Of a stretch of DNA of 64,000 bases, positions 35,677 to 45,359 are shown piece after piece. The notes under the pieces are model-generated. The model did no database searches and had not been told where the DNA came from. It saw only the letters and a list, made by a program, of their open reading frames with translations. The DNA is from Sphingomonas gilva (GTDB lineage Bacteria > Pseudomonadota > Alphaproteobacteria > Sphingomonadales > Sphingomonadaceae), in NCBI RefSeq assembly GCF_003515075.1, contig NZ_QWLV01000007.1, positions 1-64,000 on the forward strand, in the 5' to 3' direction. How positions within the stretch are numbered: position 1 is the first letter of the stretch; every line of letters starts with the position of its first letter. The position numbers were made by a program, and so were the translations under genes.

Positions 35677-37137
35677 ATGTCGCTTGGTCCCCGCCTCGAT
35701 CTTCGGCAATCGCAATCGCTGGTGATGACGCCGCAGCTGCAGCAGGCGATCAAGCTGCTCGCGCTGTCGAACCTGGAGATCGAGGCGTTCATCGCCGAGG
35801 AGGTCGAGAAGAACCCGCTGCTCCAGGCGGGTAACGAAGGCAGCGCCCCCCCCGCGCCCGAGGAAGCGCCGCCGGTCGAGGCCGATGCGCCAGGCGGCGA
35901 GGCGGCGCTCGACATCGATCCGGCGACCGAACCGTTCGACCAGGACAGTCCTTCGGACCGCGCCGGGCTGGACGGCGGGCTCGGCGCGACCGGAGCGTCG
36001 CCCGGTGGCGGGGACGGCGAAGGCGTGGATTTCGACAGCTTCGCCAGCCCCGACATCAGCCTGGCCGACCATCTGCTCGCTCAGGCAGGGCTGGCGCTGG
36101 CGGGCGGCGCGCTCTTCATCGCCACCCACCTGATCGACCAGATCGACGAAGCGGGCTATCTGACTGCCGATCTGCTCGAAGTGTCGCAGCGGCTCGGCGT
36201 GCCGCTGGCCGAGGTCGAGCAGGCGCTGGCGGCGATCCAGCGGTTCGATCCCACCGGCGTCGGCGCGCGCAGCCTCGCCGAATGCATCGCGCTGCAGGCG
36301 AAAGAGGCCGATCGCTACGATCCGTGCATGGCGCGGCTGATCGACAATCTGGAGCTGGTCGCGCGCGGCGCGCTGCCGCAGCTGAAGCGCATCTGCCAGG
36401 TCGACGACGAGGATCTGGCCGACATGATCCGCGAGCTGCGCAACTATGATCCCAAGCCCGGCTGCCGCTTCGGCGGCGAGCCGCCCGCGCCGGTGGTGCC
36501 CGACCTGTTCGTCGCGCCCAAGGGCGGCGGCTGGGCGATCGAGCTCAACGCCGCGACGCTGCCGCGCGTGCTGGTCGATCGCGGCTATTATGTCGAGCTC
36601 GCATCGGGGCCGCAGGACAAGACGTCCAAGGCGTGGCTGGGCGACATGCTGGCGAGCGCCAACTGGCTGGTCAAGGCGCTCGACCAGCGCCAGCGCACCA
36701 TCCTGAAGGTGGCGAGCGAGATCGTCAAGCAGCAGGAGGCGTTCTTCAGGAAGGGCGTCGCGCATCTCCGTCCGCTGACGCTGCGCGCGGTCGCCGAGGC
36801 GATCGAGATGCACGAATCGACCGTCAGCCGGGTGACCTCGAACAAATATCTGAGCTGCGCGCGCGGCGTGTTCGAGCTCAAATATTTCTTCACCTCGGCG
36901 ATCCAGGCGGCCGACGGCGGCGACGCGGTGTCGGCCGAAGCGGTCAAGAGCGCGATCCGCGCGCTGATCGCCGCCGAGGAGGCGAAGGCGATCCTGAGCG
37001 ACGACACGCTGGTCGAGCTCTTGAACGCCAAGGGCTTCGACATCGCCCGGCGGACGGTGGCGAAATATCGCGAGGCGATGGGCATCGGCAGCTCGGTCCA
37101 GCGCCGGCGGCAAAAGGCGCTGGAGAACGCCGCCTGA
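35677..37137 (+). CDS. rpoN: RNA polymerase sigma-54 factor
   Basis: A 486-residue sigma-54. Region I is glutamine-rich (LDLRQSQSLVMTPQLQQAIKLL), region II is long and acidic with many Pro, Ala and Gly residues (about 50-125), the core-binding region follows, and the DNA-binding part ends with the RpoN box ARRTVAKYRE before QRRRQ. It directs transcription from -24/-12 promoters with enhancer-binding ATPases. It is the last gene of the lpt run and is followed by a terminator-like hairpin. Confidence 0.95.
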   Translation: MSLGPRLDLRQSQSLVMTPQLQQAIKLLALSNLEIEAFIAEEVEKNPLLQAGNEGSAPPAPEEAPPVEADAPGGEAALDIDPATEPFDQDSPSDRAGLDGGLGATGASPGGGDGEGVDFDSFASPDISLADHLLAQAGLALAGGALFIATHLIDQIDEAGYLTADLLEVSQRLGVPLAEVEQALAAIQRFDPTGVGARSLAECIALQAKEADRYDPCMARLIDNLELVARGALPQLKRICQVDDEDLADMIRELRNYDPKPGCRFGGEPPAPVVPDLFVAPKGGGWAIELNAATLPRVLVDRGYYVELASGPQDKTSKAWLGDMLASANWLVKALDQRQRTILKVASEIVKQQEAFFRKGVAHLRPLTLRAVAEAIEMHESTVSRVTSNKYLSCARGVFELKYFFTSAIQAADGGDAVSAEAVKSAIRALIAAEEAKAILSDDTLVELLNAKGFDIARRTVAKYREAMGIGSSVQRRRQKALENAA

Positions 37138-37152
37138 GGCAAGTTGACATAT

Positions 37153-37184
37153 TTGAGGAATTTGACCCTCAAACGCGTTTTTTC
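37153..37184 (+). terminator. rpoN terminator-like hairpin
   Basis: TTTGAGG pairs with CCTCAAA around an eight-base loop, followed after CGCG by a run of six T residues, 15 bp past the rpoN stop. The same bases contain copy 2 of the 24-nt dispersed motif. Confidence 0.65.
37154..37177. repeat. 24-nt dispersed motif, copy 2 (minus orientation)
   Basis: Complement of GCGTTTGAGGGTCAAATTCC plus TCAA; 23 of 24 bases match the copy inside the gene at 28222. Confidence 0.6.
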
Positions 37185-37254
37185 ACCGCCTCCCTTGGAC
37201 GCGAAAAACCGAGGAAGAGAGTCCGGGAGTGATTCGCGAGCCATTCCGCCAGTA

Positions 37255-37269
37255 GAACATATGGCGAAC
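37255..37269. promoter_or_regulatory. LexA (SOS) box-like sequence GAAC-N7-GAAC
   Basis: GAACATATGGCGAAC exactly fits the alphaproteobacterial LexA consensus (GTTC-N7-GTTC on the other strand). It lies between the 3' ends of rpoN and the nucleoside transporter, so no annotated gene starts next to it. Confidence 0.6.
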
Positions 37270-37307
37270 ATGTAGGACAGCGAAAAATGGAGCCATGACC
37301 GGTCCGA

Positions 37308-38549
37308 TCACCCGCCCAGCATCAGCCCGGCGAGCGCGGCGGACATGAGGTTGGCGAGGCTGCCGGCGATCAGCGCCTTGATGCCGAGGCGCGCGATCAT
37401 CGGGCGCTGGTTGGGCGCGAGGCCGCCGCTGACCGCCATCTGGATCGCGATCGAGGAGAAATTCGCGAAGCCGCACAGCGCGAAGGTGACGACCGCGACC
37501 GTTCCGGGCGAGAGCGTGCCCTGCACCCGGCCGAGTTCGATGAAGGCGACGAATTCGTTCAGGACCATCTTGGTGCCGAACAGGCCGCCGGCGATCCCCG
37601 CCTCGTCCCACGGCACGTTGAGCATGAACATGACGGGCTGGAAAACGTAGCCGAGCAGCATCTGGAAGCTGAGATCGGGCTGGCCGAACCATGCGCCGAT
37701 CCCGCCCAATATGCCGTTGGCGAGCGCCACCAGCGCGACGAAGGCGAGCACCATCGCGCCGACCGCGACCGCGAGCTTGACGCCGGTCTGCGCGCCCTGC
37801 GCGGCGGCCATGATGATGTTCGCCGGCCGCTCCTCGTCATGGCTCGCCTCGGCGATGGCGACGGGCTCCAGATCGGCGGAGGCGGGATCGTCGGGCATGA
37901 TGATCTTCGCCATCAGGATGCCGCCGGGCGCCGACATGAAGCTCGCCGCAAGCAGATAGGGCAGCAGCTGCGGCCCGATCATGCTGGCATAGGCGCCCAG
38001 GATCGTGCCCGCGACCCCGGCCATGCCGACGGTCATGATGGTGAACAGCTGCGCCGGCGTGAGCGCGGCGAGATAGGGGCGGATCACCAGCGGGCTTTCC
38101 GATTGGCCGACGAAGATGTTCGCCGCAGCACCCAGCGATTCGACCTTGGTGATGCCCGTCACCAGCTGGATCGCGCCGCCGACCCATTTGATGATCAGCT
38201 GCATGATCCCGAGATAATAGAGGATCGATATCAGCGAGGCGAAGAAGATGATCACGGGGAGCGCGGCGATGGCGAAGCTGTTCGCGCCGATCTCCGGCGA
38301 GGCGAGCGGGCCGAAGATGAAATCGGTGCCGGCCTTGGCATAGCCGAGCAGGTTCGACACGCCGTTCGACATCGCGCCGATCACCGAACGGCCCCAGGGC
38401 GTCGCCAGCACCAGCGCGGCGAAGCCCGCCTGGAGCGCGAAGGCCGGACCGACCACGCGCAGACGGATCGCGCGCCGGTTGTTCGACAGCGCCAGCGCGA
38501 TCAGCAGGATGAGCACGATGCCGGCGATGCCGATCAGGATTCGATTCAC
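37308..38549 (-). CDS. Concentrative nucleoside transporter (NupC/CNT family)
   Basis: A 413-residue membrane protein with about ten helices. CNT motifs are present: GANSFAIAALPVIIFFASLIS, GITKVESLGAAANIFVGQSE, the substrate-binding GQSESPLVIRPYLA, and KMVLNEFVAFIEL with CGFANFSSIAIQ. It couples nucleoside uptake to a proton or sodium gradient. The GTG at 38549 is taken as start because a GGGGGACC site lies just upstream; the open frame begins at 38579. It is convergent with rpoN. Confidence 0.92.
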   Translation of the reverse strand: MNRILIGIAGIVLILLIALALSNNRRAIRLRVVGPAFALQAGFAALVLATPWGRSVIGAMSNGVSNLLGYAKAGTDFIFGPLASPEIGANSFAIAALPVIIFFASLISILYYLGIMQLIIKWVGGAIQLVTGITKVESLGAAANIFVGQSESPLVIRPYLAALTPAQLFTIMTVGMAGVAGTILGAYASMIGPQLLPYLLAASFMSAPGGILMAKIIMPDDPASADLEPVAIAEASHDEERPANIIMAAAQGAQTGVKLAVAVGAMVLAFVALVALANGILGGIGAWFGQPDLSFQMLLGYVFQPVMFMLNVPWDEAGIAGGLFGTKMVLNEFVAFIELGRVQGTLSPGTVAVVTFALCGFANFSSIAIQMAVSGGLAPNQRPMIARLGIKALIAGSLANLMSAALAGLMLGG

Positions 38550-38716
38550 GCAGGTCCCCCGAAACTTTTCAAACTTCACAAACGTCGCGCACAGGAGACA
38601 AAGGAAGTTTCCCGCGTCCGTGCGGGGCCAGGGCGGCCCGCGGCGACTATGGCAAGGCCTGCGCGTGTAGGACAGCCCCGATTGACGTGGGCGGCAAAGC
38701 GGTTAGCACGCGCTCG

Positions 38717-39364
38717 ATGGATACGCCCACCCCGCCGCCCGCGATCACGCGGTCGCTGTTCGTCCTTTCGATCTTCTACGGCGGCATGGTCTGCATCGCG
38801 GGCGTGCTGGGCAACAAGCAGGTGGCGCTGGGGCCGCTGGCGGTGGAGGCGGGGATCTTCGCCTTCCTGCTGCTGGTCGTCGTGTCGAGCGCGGTCGCCG
38901 AGCTGCACGGGCGCCATACCGCCAACCGGCTGGTCCAGTTCGGCTTCGTGCCCCTGATCGCATCGCTGCTGCTGTCGCTCGCGGTGCTGGCGCTGCCCGC
39001 ATCGGGCGCGATGGAGCCCGAGCGCGCGGCGGCGTTCGAGCTGATGATGAGCGCGACCCCGCGCATCTGGCTCGCCGGGATCATCGCCTATGGCGTGTCG
39101 CAGACGCTGAACGTGACGATCTTTTCCGCGTTGCGGCGCGAGGGCGGGCGGCTGCTGTGGCTCAGGTCGGCGATCGCGGGCGTGCTGAGCCAGGTGGTCG
39201 ACACGCTGCTGTTCATCGGCATCGCCTTCTACGGCGTGTTCCCGATCGGCCAGCTGCTGGTGGGACAGATGCTGGCCAAGGTGGTGCTCTCCGCCTTCCT
39301 GGTGCCGCCACTTATCTATCTGTTCGTCGCATTGGGCCGGCGGCTGGACGGAGCGCGCGCATGA
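38717..39364 (+). CDS. Queuosine precursor transporter (YhhQ/VUT family)
   Basis: A 215-residue membrane protein with about six helices, matching the vitamin-uptake-transporter-like family of queuosine precursor carriers: [41 protein letters not shown] and [22 protein letters not shown]. It should import preQ0 or preQ1 for tRNA modification. The ATG at 38717 is preferred over 38687. It shares ATGA with argB. Confidence 0.88.
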   Translation: MDTPTPPPAITRSLFVLSIFYGGMVCIAGVLGNKQVALGPLAVEAGIFAFLLLVVVSSAVAELHGRHTANRLVQFGFVPLIASLLLSLAVLALPASGAMEPERAAAFELMMSATPRIWLAGIIAYGVSQTLNVTIFSALRREGGRLLWLRSAIAGVLSQVVDTLLFIGIAFYGVFPIGQLLVGQMLAKVVLSAFLVPPLIYLFVALGRRLDGARA

Positions 39365-40266
39365 CCGACAACGCCCCACCCCCCGCGATGCTGGCCAAGG
39401 CGGAGACGCTGGTCGAGGCGCTGCCTTATCTGCAGCGCTATGCCGGCGCGACCTTCGTGGTGAAATATGGCGGCCACGCGATGGGCGATCCCGAGCTGGC
39501 GCGCGATTTCGCCGAGGACGTCGTGCTGCTGAAGGCGGTCGGCATCAACCCGGTGGTGGTGCATGGCGGCGGCCCGCAGATCGGATCGATGCTGAAGCGG
39601 CTGGGGGTGGAAAGCCGCTTCGTCGACGGCCTGCGCGTGACCGACGCCGAGACCGCCGAGGTTGCCGAGATGGTCCTGGCAGGCAAGATCAACAAGGAGA
39701 TCGTCGGCTGGATCGGCGCGGCGGGCGGCCGCGCGGTGGGCATTTCCGGCAAGGACGCCGGGCTGGTCGTCGCCGAGAAGATCGGCGGCAAGCGCGCGCC
39801 CAACCCCGATTCGGGGATCGAGCGGCATGTCGACCTGGGCTTCGTCGGCGAGCCGGTGCGGGTGGACCGCAAGATCATCGACACGCTGTCGTCGGCCGGC
39901 ATCATCCCGGTGATCGCCCCGGTCGGGCTGGGCGTCGACGGCCACACCTACAACATCAACGCCGACACCATGGCGGGGGCGATCGCGGCGGCGCTGGGCG
40001 CATCGCGGCTGTTCCTGCTGACCGACGTCGCCGGCGTGCTGGGCAAGGACGGCGCGCTGCTGACCGACCTGACCCCCGCCGATATCGGCCGGCTGCGCGA
40101 GGACGGCACGATCAGCGGCGGCATGATCCCGAAGCTCGACACCTGCGTGACCGCGGTGGAGGCGGGGGTCGACGCCGCGGTGATCCTCGACGGGCGGGTG
40201 CCGCATGCCATGCTGCTCGAAATCTTTACCCGACGGGGCGCAGGCACGCTGGTCGGGCGCGGCTGA
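39361..40266 (+). CDS. argB: Acetylglutamate kinase
   Basis: A 301-residue amino-acid kinase catalysing the second step of arginine synthesis. Visible are [11 protein letters not shown] (phosphate binding), [13 protein letters not shown] (acetylglutamate binding), [33 protein letters not shown] and LLTDVAGVL. The N-terminal helix ([15 protein letters not shown]) is that of hexameric, arginine-regulated enzymes. The start overlaps the preceding stop. Confidence 0.95.
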   Translation: MTDNAPPPAMLAKAETLVEALPYLQRYAGATFVVKYGGHAMGDPELARDFAEDVVLLKAVGINPVVVHGGGPQIGSMLKRLGVESRFVDGLRVTDAETAEVAEMVLAGKINKEIVGWIGAAGGRAVGISGKDAGLVVAEKIGGKRAPNPDSGIERHVDLGFVGEPVRVDRKIIDTLSSAGIIPVIAPVGLGVDGHTYNINADTMAGAIAAALGASRLFLLTDVAGVLGKDGALLTDLTPADIGRLREDGTISGGMIPKLDTCVTAVEAGVDAAVILDGRVPHAMLLEIFTRRGAGTLVGRG

Positions 40267-40324
40267 ACTGGCATAATGCGCACCGGTGCATTATATAGAT
40301 AGAACACCTGAATAGGGCCGCTTC

Positions 40325-40621
40325 ATGTTCCTTCTGCTGCAATTCATCGCGTTCATCCTGATGATCGTCACCTGGATCATCGTCATCCAGGTGATCCTGT
40401 CGCTGCTGATCTCGTTCAACGTGATCAACACGCATAATGATTTCGTCCGCGGGCTTTACACCGCGCTCGAGCGGATGACCGATCCGATCTACCGGCCGAT
40501 CCGGCGCATCCTGCCCGATTTCGGGCCGCTCGACCTGTCGCCGATGGTCGTGCTGCTGGTGCTGTTCTTCCTGCGGGGGACGGTGATCCCGTATCTGATG
40601 TACCAGACCGGGGGGATTTGA
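40325..40621 (+). CDS. YggT family membrane protein
   Basis: A 98-residue protein with two hydrophobic segments (about 4-25 and 75-90) and the YggT core ALERMTDPIYRPIRRILPDFGPLDLSP. Members are small inner-membrane proteins connected with osmotic stress and cell division in some bacteria; the molecular role is open. It lies 58 bp after argB. Confidence 0.88.
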   Translation: MFLLLQFIAFILMIVTWIIVIQVILSLLISFNVINTHNDFVRGLYTALERMTDPIYRPIRRILPDFGPLDLSPMVVLLVLFFLRGTVIPYLMYQTGGI

Positions 40622-40657
40622 GGGGGGCGGAGCGGGGAGCAGGACATACTCCACTCC

Positions 40658-40756
40658 CCGTCACCCCGGACTTGTTCCGGGGTCCATGTTTCCGCAAGAG
40701 CCGCACGTGTTATCCTCGCGGCACGATGGACCCCGGAACAAGTCCGGGGTGACGGG
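40658..40756. repeat. Repeat family B, copy B2
   Basis: Two complementary arms (CGTCACCCCGGACTTGTTCC onward and its reverse complement) flank a centre with TTTCCGCAAGAGCC. Each arm also folds on itself. It sits between yggT and folD. Confidence 0.9.
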
Positions 40757-40825
40757 TAGAGGGCTCCGACTATCTCCGCCCGGATGTGCTGGAAAGCGGT
40801 CCCCTGACGCTCTATGGCGCTCGGC

Positions 40826-41683
40826 ATGACGGCTGAGATCATCGACGGCAAGGCGTTCGCCGCCAATCTGCGCGCTTCCATCGCGGAGGATGTTGCGGCG
40901 TTCCGGGACGCGGCGGGGCGGACCCCCGGTTTGGCGGTGGTGCTGGTCGGCGACGATCCGGCGTCCGCGGTCTATGTCCGCAACAAGGGCAGGGCGACCC
41001 GCGAGGCGGGGATGGAGAGCCTCGAGCACCGGCTGCCGGGAAGCGCCGGCCAGGACGAGCTGATCGCGCTGGTCGAGCAGCTGAACGCCGATCCGACGGT
41101 CGACGGCATCCTGGTCCAGCTGCCGCTGCCGGGGCAGATCGACGAGCGCGCGGTGGTCGCGGCGATCGACCCCGACAAGGATGTCGACGGGCTGACCACG
41201 ACCAATGCCGGGCGGCTGGCGAACAATATGGACGGGCTGGCGCCCTGCACGCCGCTCGGCTGCATCATGCTCCTGAAGGACCAGCTGGGCGAGCTGAAGG
41301 GGCTGGAGGCGGTGGTGATCGGCCGGTCGATCCTGGTCGGCAAGCCGATGGCGCAGCTGCTGCTCGCCGAGAACTGCACCGTCACCATCGCCCATTCGAA
41401 GACGCGCGGCCTCGCCGACGTGGTGCGCCGCGCCGATATCGTGGTGGCGGCGATCGGCATCCCGCACATGGTGAAGGGCGACTGGATCAAGCCCGGCGCG
41501 ACCGTGATCGACGTCGGCATCAACCGCACCGCCGACGGGCTGGTCGGCGATGTCGACTTCGCCGCGGCCGCCTCGCATGTCGCGGCGATCACGCCGGTGC
41601 CGGGCGGGGTCGGGCCGATGACCATCGCCTGCCTGCTCGCCAACACGCTGACTGCGGCTAAGCGGCGTGAGGGGATCGCGTGA
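40826..41683 (+). CDS. folD: Bifunctional methylenetetrahydrofolate dehydrogenase / methenyltetrahydrofolate cyclohydrolase
   Basis: A 285-residue FolD. Motifs are [12 protein letters not shown] (catalytic Tyr and Lys region; Lys within RNKGRA), [31 protein letters not shown], the NADP-binding [11 protein letters not shown] and [11 protein letters not shown]. It interconverts one-carbon folates in the cytoplasm. ATG 40826 matches the usual N terminus ([12 protein letters not shown]); ATG 40814 is four codons earlier. The next gene's GTG overlaps its stop. Confidence 0.94.
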   Translation: MTAEIIDGKAFAANLRASIAEDVAAFRDAAGRTPGLAVVLVGDDPASAVYVRNKGRATREAGMESLEHRLPGSAGQDELIALVEQLNADPTVDGILVQLPLPGQIDERAVVAAIDPDKDVDGLTTTNAGRLANNMDGLAPCTPLGCIMLLKDQLGELKGLEAVVIGRSILVGKPMAQLLLAENCTVTIAHSKTRGLADVVRRADIVVAAIGIPHMVKGDWIKPGATVIDVGINRTADGLVGDVDFAAAASHVAAITPVPGGVGPMTIACLLANTLTAAKRREGIA

Positions 41684-42294
41684 TCCTGGCGGCGCTGCTG
41701 CTGGCGCAAGCCGCGCCGCAGAGCGCCGTGGATGCCGAGCGCGCCTTCGCCGCCGATGCGCGGGACGACGGGCAATGGACCGCCTTCCGCCGCTGGGCGA
41801 CCGACGACGCGATCATGTTCTTCCCCGAGCCCGACAAGGTGCAGGAGCGGCTGCGCGACGCGCCCGACCCGCCGCGCGCGGTGGCGTGGCAGCCGGCCAG
41901 GAGCTTCGTTTCGTGCGACGGCACGGTCGCGGTCAATACCGGGCCGTGGCGGCGGCCGGACGGATCGCAGGGCTATTTCACCACAGTGTGGAAGAAGCAG
42001 GCGGATGGCGGCTGGAAATGGGTGGTCGACCATGGCGACGGGCTGAAGACGCCGCGCGCGGATGACGGGGGCGTGCGCGAACGAAGGGCCGATTGCGCCA
42101 CCCCCGCCCCCGGGCTTGGACGAGCGCCCTGCCCGCGGGAATGGCGCTGCGGCCACGGCCAATCGTCCGACGATACGCTCAGCTGGGGCTGGTCGGTGCG
42201 GGCCGACGGATCGCGCGATTTCGATGCGATGCTGTGGAACGGCGAGCGATATGAGCAGGTGGTCCACGATCAGGTGGCCGCGCCCAAGCCATGA
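41680..42294 (+). CDS. Exported small protein of unknown function (NTF2/DUF4440-like appearance)
   Basis: A 204-residue protein with a short signal peptide ([16 protein letters not shown]). The part [20 protein letters not shown] with [10 protein letters not shown] and [23 protein letters not shown] resembles SnoaL/DUF4440-type NTF2-like domains. Four cysteines lie in the second half (for example REWRCGHGQ) and may pair. It starts with GTG overlapping folD and ends overlapping the marC-type gene, so it is in one operon with both. No function can be assigned. Confidence 0.7.
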   Translation: MILAALLLAQAAPQSAVDAERAFAADARDDGQWTAFRRWATDDAIMFFPEPDKVQERLRDAPDPPRAVAWQPARSFVSCDGTVAVNTGPWRRPDGSQGYFTTVWKKQADGGWKWVVDHGDGLKTPRADDGGVRERRADCATPAPGLGRAPCPREWRCGHGQSSDDTLSWGWSVRADGSRDFDAMLWNGERYEQVVHDQVAAPKP

Positions 42295-42914
42295 TCGAAC
42301 TGTTCATCTCCGCCTTCATCACCTTTCTGGTGGTGATCGATCCGCCGGGCTGCGCGCCGATCTATGCCGGGCTGACCCAGGGCGCGGGGCCGGCGCAGCG
42401 GCGGGCGATGGCGGTGCGCGCGGTGCTGGTCGCGACGATCATATTGTTCGTCTTCGCGCTGGTCGGCGAGGATCTGCTGCGCTTCCTGGGGATCAGCCTG
42501 GACAGCTTCCGCATCGCCGGCGGGATCATGCTGTTCCTGATCGCGCTGGAGATGGTGTTCGAGAAGCGCACCCAGCGGCGCGAGGACCGCGCGGCGAAGA
42601 TCGCCGAGACGCCCGAGATCGAGGATGTCTCCATCTTCCCGATGGCGATGCCGATGATCGCGGGGCCGGGATCGATCTCCGCGCTGATGCTCTTGATGTC
42701 GCGCACCGAGGGGCTGACCGCATCGCTGGTGGTGATGGGCGCGATGGCGCTGGTGCTGGTGCTGACCCTGGTCGCGCTGCTCGCCGCGGCGCCGCTGATG
42801 CGACTGTTGGGCGCGCGGATCGAGGCGGTGATCACGCGGCTGTTGGGCGTGCTGCTGGCGGCGCTCGCCGCGCAGTTCGTCATCGACGGGCTGCGCGCGA
42901 GCTTTGCGGGGTAG
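42291..42914 (+). CDS. MarC family integral membrane protein
   Basis: A 207-residue protein with six predicted helices and the family features FITFLVVIDPPGCAPIYAGLT, FRIAGGIMLFLIALEMVF and FPMAMPMIAGPGSISALMLL. MarC/UPF0056 proteins are inner-membrane proteins of unknown transport role; earlier links to multiple antibiotic resistance were not confirmed. The start overlaps the previous stop (ATGA). Confidence 0.9.
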   Translation: MIELFISAFITFLVVIDPPGCAPIYAGLTQGAGPAQRRAMAVRAVLVATIILFVFALVGEDLLRFLGISLDSFRIAGGIMLFLIALEMVFEKRTQRREDRAAKIAETPEIEDVSIFPMAMPMIAGPGSISALMLLMSRTEGLTASLVVMGAMALVLVLTLVALLAAAPLMRLLGARIEAVITRLLGVLLAALAAQFVIDGLRASFAG

Positions 42915-42938
42915 CAGGTGGTGCGCTTCGCATAGGGT

Positions 42939-43044
42939 CGTCACCCCGGACTTGTTCCGGGGTCCATGGTGCCGCACTCGCAGCGCTCTTGCCTCTAGCT
43001 CCGCCCCTGCCGCTCGATGGACCCCGGAACAAGTCCGGGGACGG
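42939..43044. repeat. Repeat family B, copy B3
   Basis: Full inverted pair of arms (CCCCGGACTTGTTCCGGGG and complement) around a GCCGCACTCGC-type centre. It fills the gap between the convergent marC-like and GT-C genes. Confidence 0.9.
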
Positions 43045-43071
43045 TAGGAGGTTGGTCTAAGGTGACCTTCC

Positions 43072-44847
43072 CTACCGTATCCGCCAGGCCTTGAGCGGGG
43101 ATTTTTTGGGCAGCTCGACCGGCTCCAGCCAATCGGGCGCCTGGCCGCGTTCGAGCTGGGCGTAGAAGCCGTCGGGCGCGCGGGCGCGGTAGACGGTGGT
43201 CTCGGCCATGTTGGGGCAGATGACGAGCAGGGTCGCGCCATGCCTCCTGGCGATGGCGTGGAACTGTTCCGCGCTGCCGTCGAAGGCGTGGTGGACGTCG
43301 AGGATCGCCCCGCCGTTCCGGTGATAGGGGCCGGAGATCGCCTTGTGGTGGGTTGTCACGATCAGCCGCGGGCCGAGGTCCGAATGGGTGAACACGGTTT
43401 GCGCGGGGAAGCGGTTCAAGGCCTGGAGGTTGGGGAGGAACGGGCAGCGATTGCCCGCGCGGTTGACCGTCTGCTGATAGGGCGTGGGCCGGTCGATCGG
43501 CAGATATTGGATGGCGAGGCCGGCGAACACGCCCGAGATGCCGAGAAAGGCGACGATCGCGCCCGCTGCGAGCAGCACGAAATTGCCCCGCGCGAGGCAC
43601 CAGCGAAGCAGCAGCCAGGCGATCGCCACCGCGCCGGGCACACCGAGCAGCTGCGCCGCGCCGCCGGCGCGGACCTGCCACAGCATCATCAGGCAGGCGA
43701 ACAGGCCGAACAGCGCGACCGGCGCCCAGGCGGCGAACAGCGGCGTGCCGCGCGCGCGCCACGTCGCGACGAACGCGCCGATGAGCCCGATCAGCGGCAG
43801 CACCGCGATGGGGAAGGCCATGCGGAAGGGGTGCTCGAAGATCGGCTTCGCCTCGCGCACGTTATTGAGCCACATCCGCGCGAGTTCGGGCGAGACCTGT
43901 TCGGGACGGCCGAGGCATTGCGGCCATGCGATGACGAAGAACAGCACCACCACAGCACCCACCGCGCCGGCGAGGCCGAGGCGGACGAGGCGGTTTTCCG
44001 CGCGGACCTGCGAAATGACGAAGGCGAGCGCGCCGGCGAGGACCATCACCGAGAGCCACACCGGCGTCAGCGCATCGCAGCGCGCGACGCGGTTGGCTTC
44101 GGAGGCGAACACGACATAGCCGATCGCGGTGCCGCCGCCCAGCGACAGCGCATAGGCGGCGAGCCGGCGCGCGTCGCCCCGGTCCCACACCCAGCGCAGC
44201 GCGACGATCGCGCCCGCCATCGCGGCATAGGGCAGCAGTTCCAGCCCGATCGCGAGGCTGAACGCGCTCGCCCCGCCGACCATCAGCCCGCCGCGCACCC
44301 GCCGCGGATTGGCGAGGCCGGCGACGGTGACGGCGAGGGCCGCGAGCTGCCAGCCATGATGATCGATCCGCAACGGGCGGAACATCACCATCGCGGCGCC
44401 CGCGCCCAAGAGGAACACCAGCGCGAGCGTCCAGGCGTGCGGCGCGACGAGGCGGCGGACGCTCGCCGCGAGCGCCGCCATGGTGACGCCAAGCGGCAGC
44501 AGCGGCGCGATCGCCGCCGCCCAGCGTTCCGCCCAGGGGGTGCTCATGAACGGTTCGAAGAGGAGGATCAGCCCGGCGATCGGCAGATCGACGATGCGGC
44601 TCCAGTGGATGTCGAAGCCCCCCGGCGGGTTGAGCCGGTAGTTGCGCAGATCGTACCAGCCCTGCCCGTCGAGCAGCGCGCGCACCTGCATCATCCGCAT
44701 GTTGTCGTCTGTGTCGCTCAAGGCGAACCAATAGATCGCGTTCCAGCGATCGAACAGGAACCATATCGCGGTGGCGAGCCAGGCGAGCAGCGCCCAGGCG
44801 AGCCAGCGGCGGTCGAGGCTGGCGATGAGACGATCGGTGGCGGTCAA
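43072..44847 (-). CDS. GT-C fold membrane glycosyltransferase / oligosaccharyltransferase-like protein
   Basis: A 591-residue polytopic membrane protein with about 11 helices and a soluble C-terminal domain (from about 455). The first external loop has LSDTDDNMRMMQVRALLDGQ, an acidic motif where GT-C enzymes keep their catalytic metal-binding Asp, followed by WYDLRNYRLNPPGG. The overall look is that of STT3/AglB-like or PMT-like transferases using polyprenyl-linked sugars. I cannot assign donor or acceptor. Next to it are gtrA- and gtrB-like genes, which makes a lipid-linked glycan modification system likely. Confidence 0.75.
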   Translation of the reverse strand: MTATDRLIASLDRRWLAWALLAWLATAIWFLFDRWNAIYWFALSDTDDNMRMMQVRALLDGQGWYDLRNYRLNPPGGFDIHWSRIVDLPIAGLILLFEPFMSTPWAERWAAAIAPLLPLGVTMAALAASVRRLVAPHAWTLALVFLLGAGAAMVMFRPLRIDHHGWQLAALAVTVAGLANPRRVRGGLMVGGASAFSLAIGLELLPYAAMAGAIVALRWVWDRGDARRLAAYALSLGGGTAIGYVVFASEANRVARCDALTPVWLSVMVLAGALAFVISQVRAENRLVRLGLAGAVGAVVVLFFVIAWPQCLGRPEQVSPELARMWLNNVREAKPIFEHPFRMAFPIAVLPLIGLIGAFVATWRARGTPLFAAWAPVALFGLFACLMMLWQVRAGGAAQLLGVPGAVAIAWLLLRWCLARGNFVLLAAGAIVAFLGISGVFAGLAIQYLPIDRPTPYQQTVNRAGNRCPFLPNLQALNRFPAQTVFTHSDLGPRLIVTTHHKAISGPYHRNGGAILDVHHAFDGSAEQFHAIARRHGATLLVICPNMAETTVYRARAPDGFYAQLERGQAPDWLEPVELPKKSPLKAWRIR

Positions 44848-44903
44848 TTCGCTTCCCTTGGATTTCGGCGGCGTTTAGAGGACCGGCGGCAAAGGACAAG
44901 CGA

Positions 44904-45326
44904 TTGAGCGAATTGACCAGGGCCTGGCAAGGCCTGCGCGCGAACACGATGCTGGGGCAGCTGGTGCGCTATGCGATCACCGGCGGGTTCGTCACGGTGC
45001 TGGGCGCCGGGCTCTACGCCGTGCTGGTCGAGACCACGCCGATGCACGAGCAGATCGCGGTGTTCGCCGCCTATGTGCTGTGCGTCGCCATCGGCTATGT
45101 GCTGCACAGCCGGTGGAGCTTCAGGGGGCATGGCGCCCGCGGCAATGCGGCGGCGACGACATCGCGCTTCGTGGTGGTGAGCCTGGTGAGCTATGGCCTC
45201 AACGCCTTCTTCACCTGGGCGATGGTGCGCGGGATGGACCTGCCGCGCTGGTCTCCGGTGCTGCCGATCCTGTTCGTCACGCCGCTCGCGACCTTCGCGC
45301 TCAACCGGCACTGGGTGTTCCGGTGA
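44904..45326 (+). CDS. GtrA family polyprenyl-phosphate-sugar flippase-like protein
   Basis: A 140-residue protein with four predicted helices: QLVRYAITGGFVTVLGAGLY, an AYVLCVAIGYVLHSRWSF block typical of GtrA, and the ending FALNRHWVF. GtrA proteins are proposed to flip undecaprenyl-phosphate-glucose or related lipids. The start is TTG 44904, which has AAAGGA seven bases upstream. It is divergent from the GT-C gene with only 56 bp between starts. Confidence 0.9.
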   Translation: MSELTRAWQGLRANTMLGQLVRYAITGGFVTVLGAGLYAVLVETTPMHEQIAVFAAYVLCVAIGYVLHSRWSFRGHGARGNAAATTSRFVVVSLVSYGLNAFFTWAMVRGMDLPRWSPVLPILFVTPLATFALNRHWVFR

Positions 45327-45359
45327 TGGGGCCGCTCCTTCTCGACACGTCGGCCTCAT

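Noticed and set aside
33223..37113. 1296-residue minus-strand open frame opposite lptC-lptA-lptB-rpoN
   Set aside because: Covers four well-recognised genes; composition is typical of antisense frames in GC-rich DNA.
37270..37330. Short reading frames beside the LexA-type box
   Set aside because: The plus-strand frame (17 residues from ATGACCGG) and the minus-strand frames lack ribosome binding sites and coding character.
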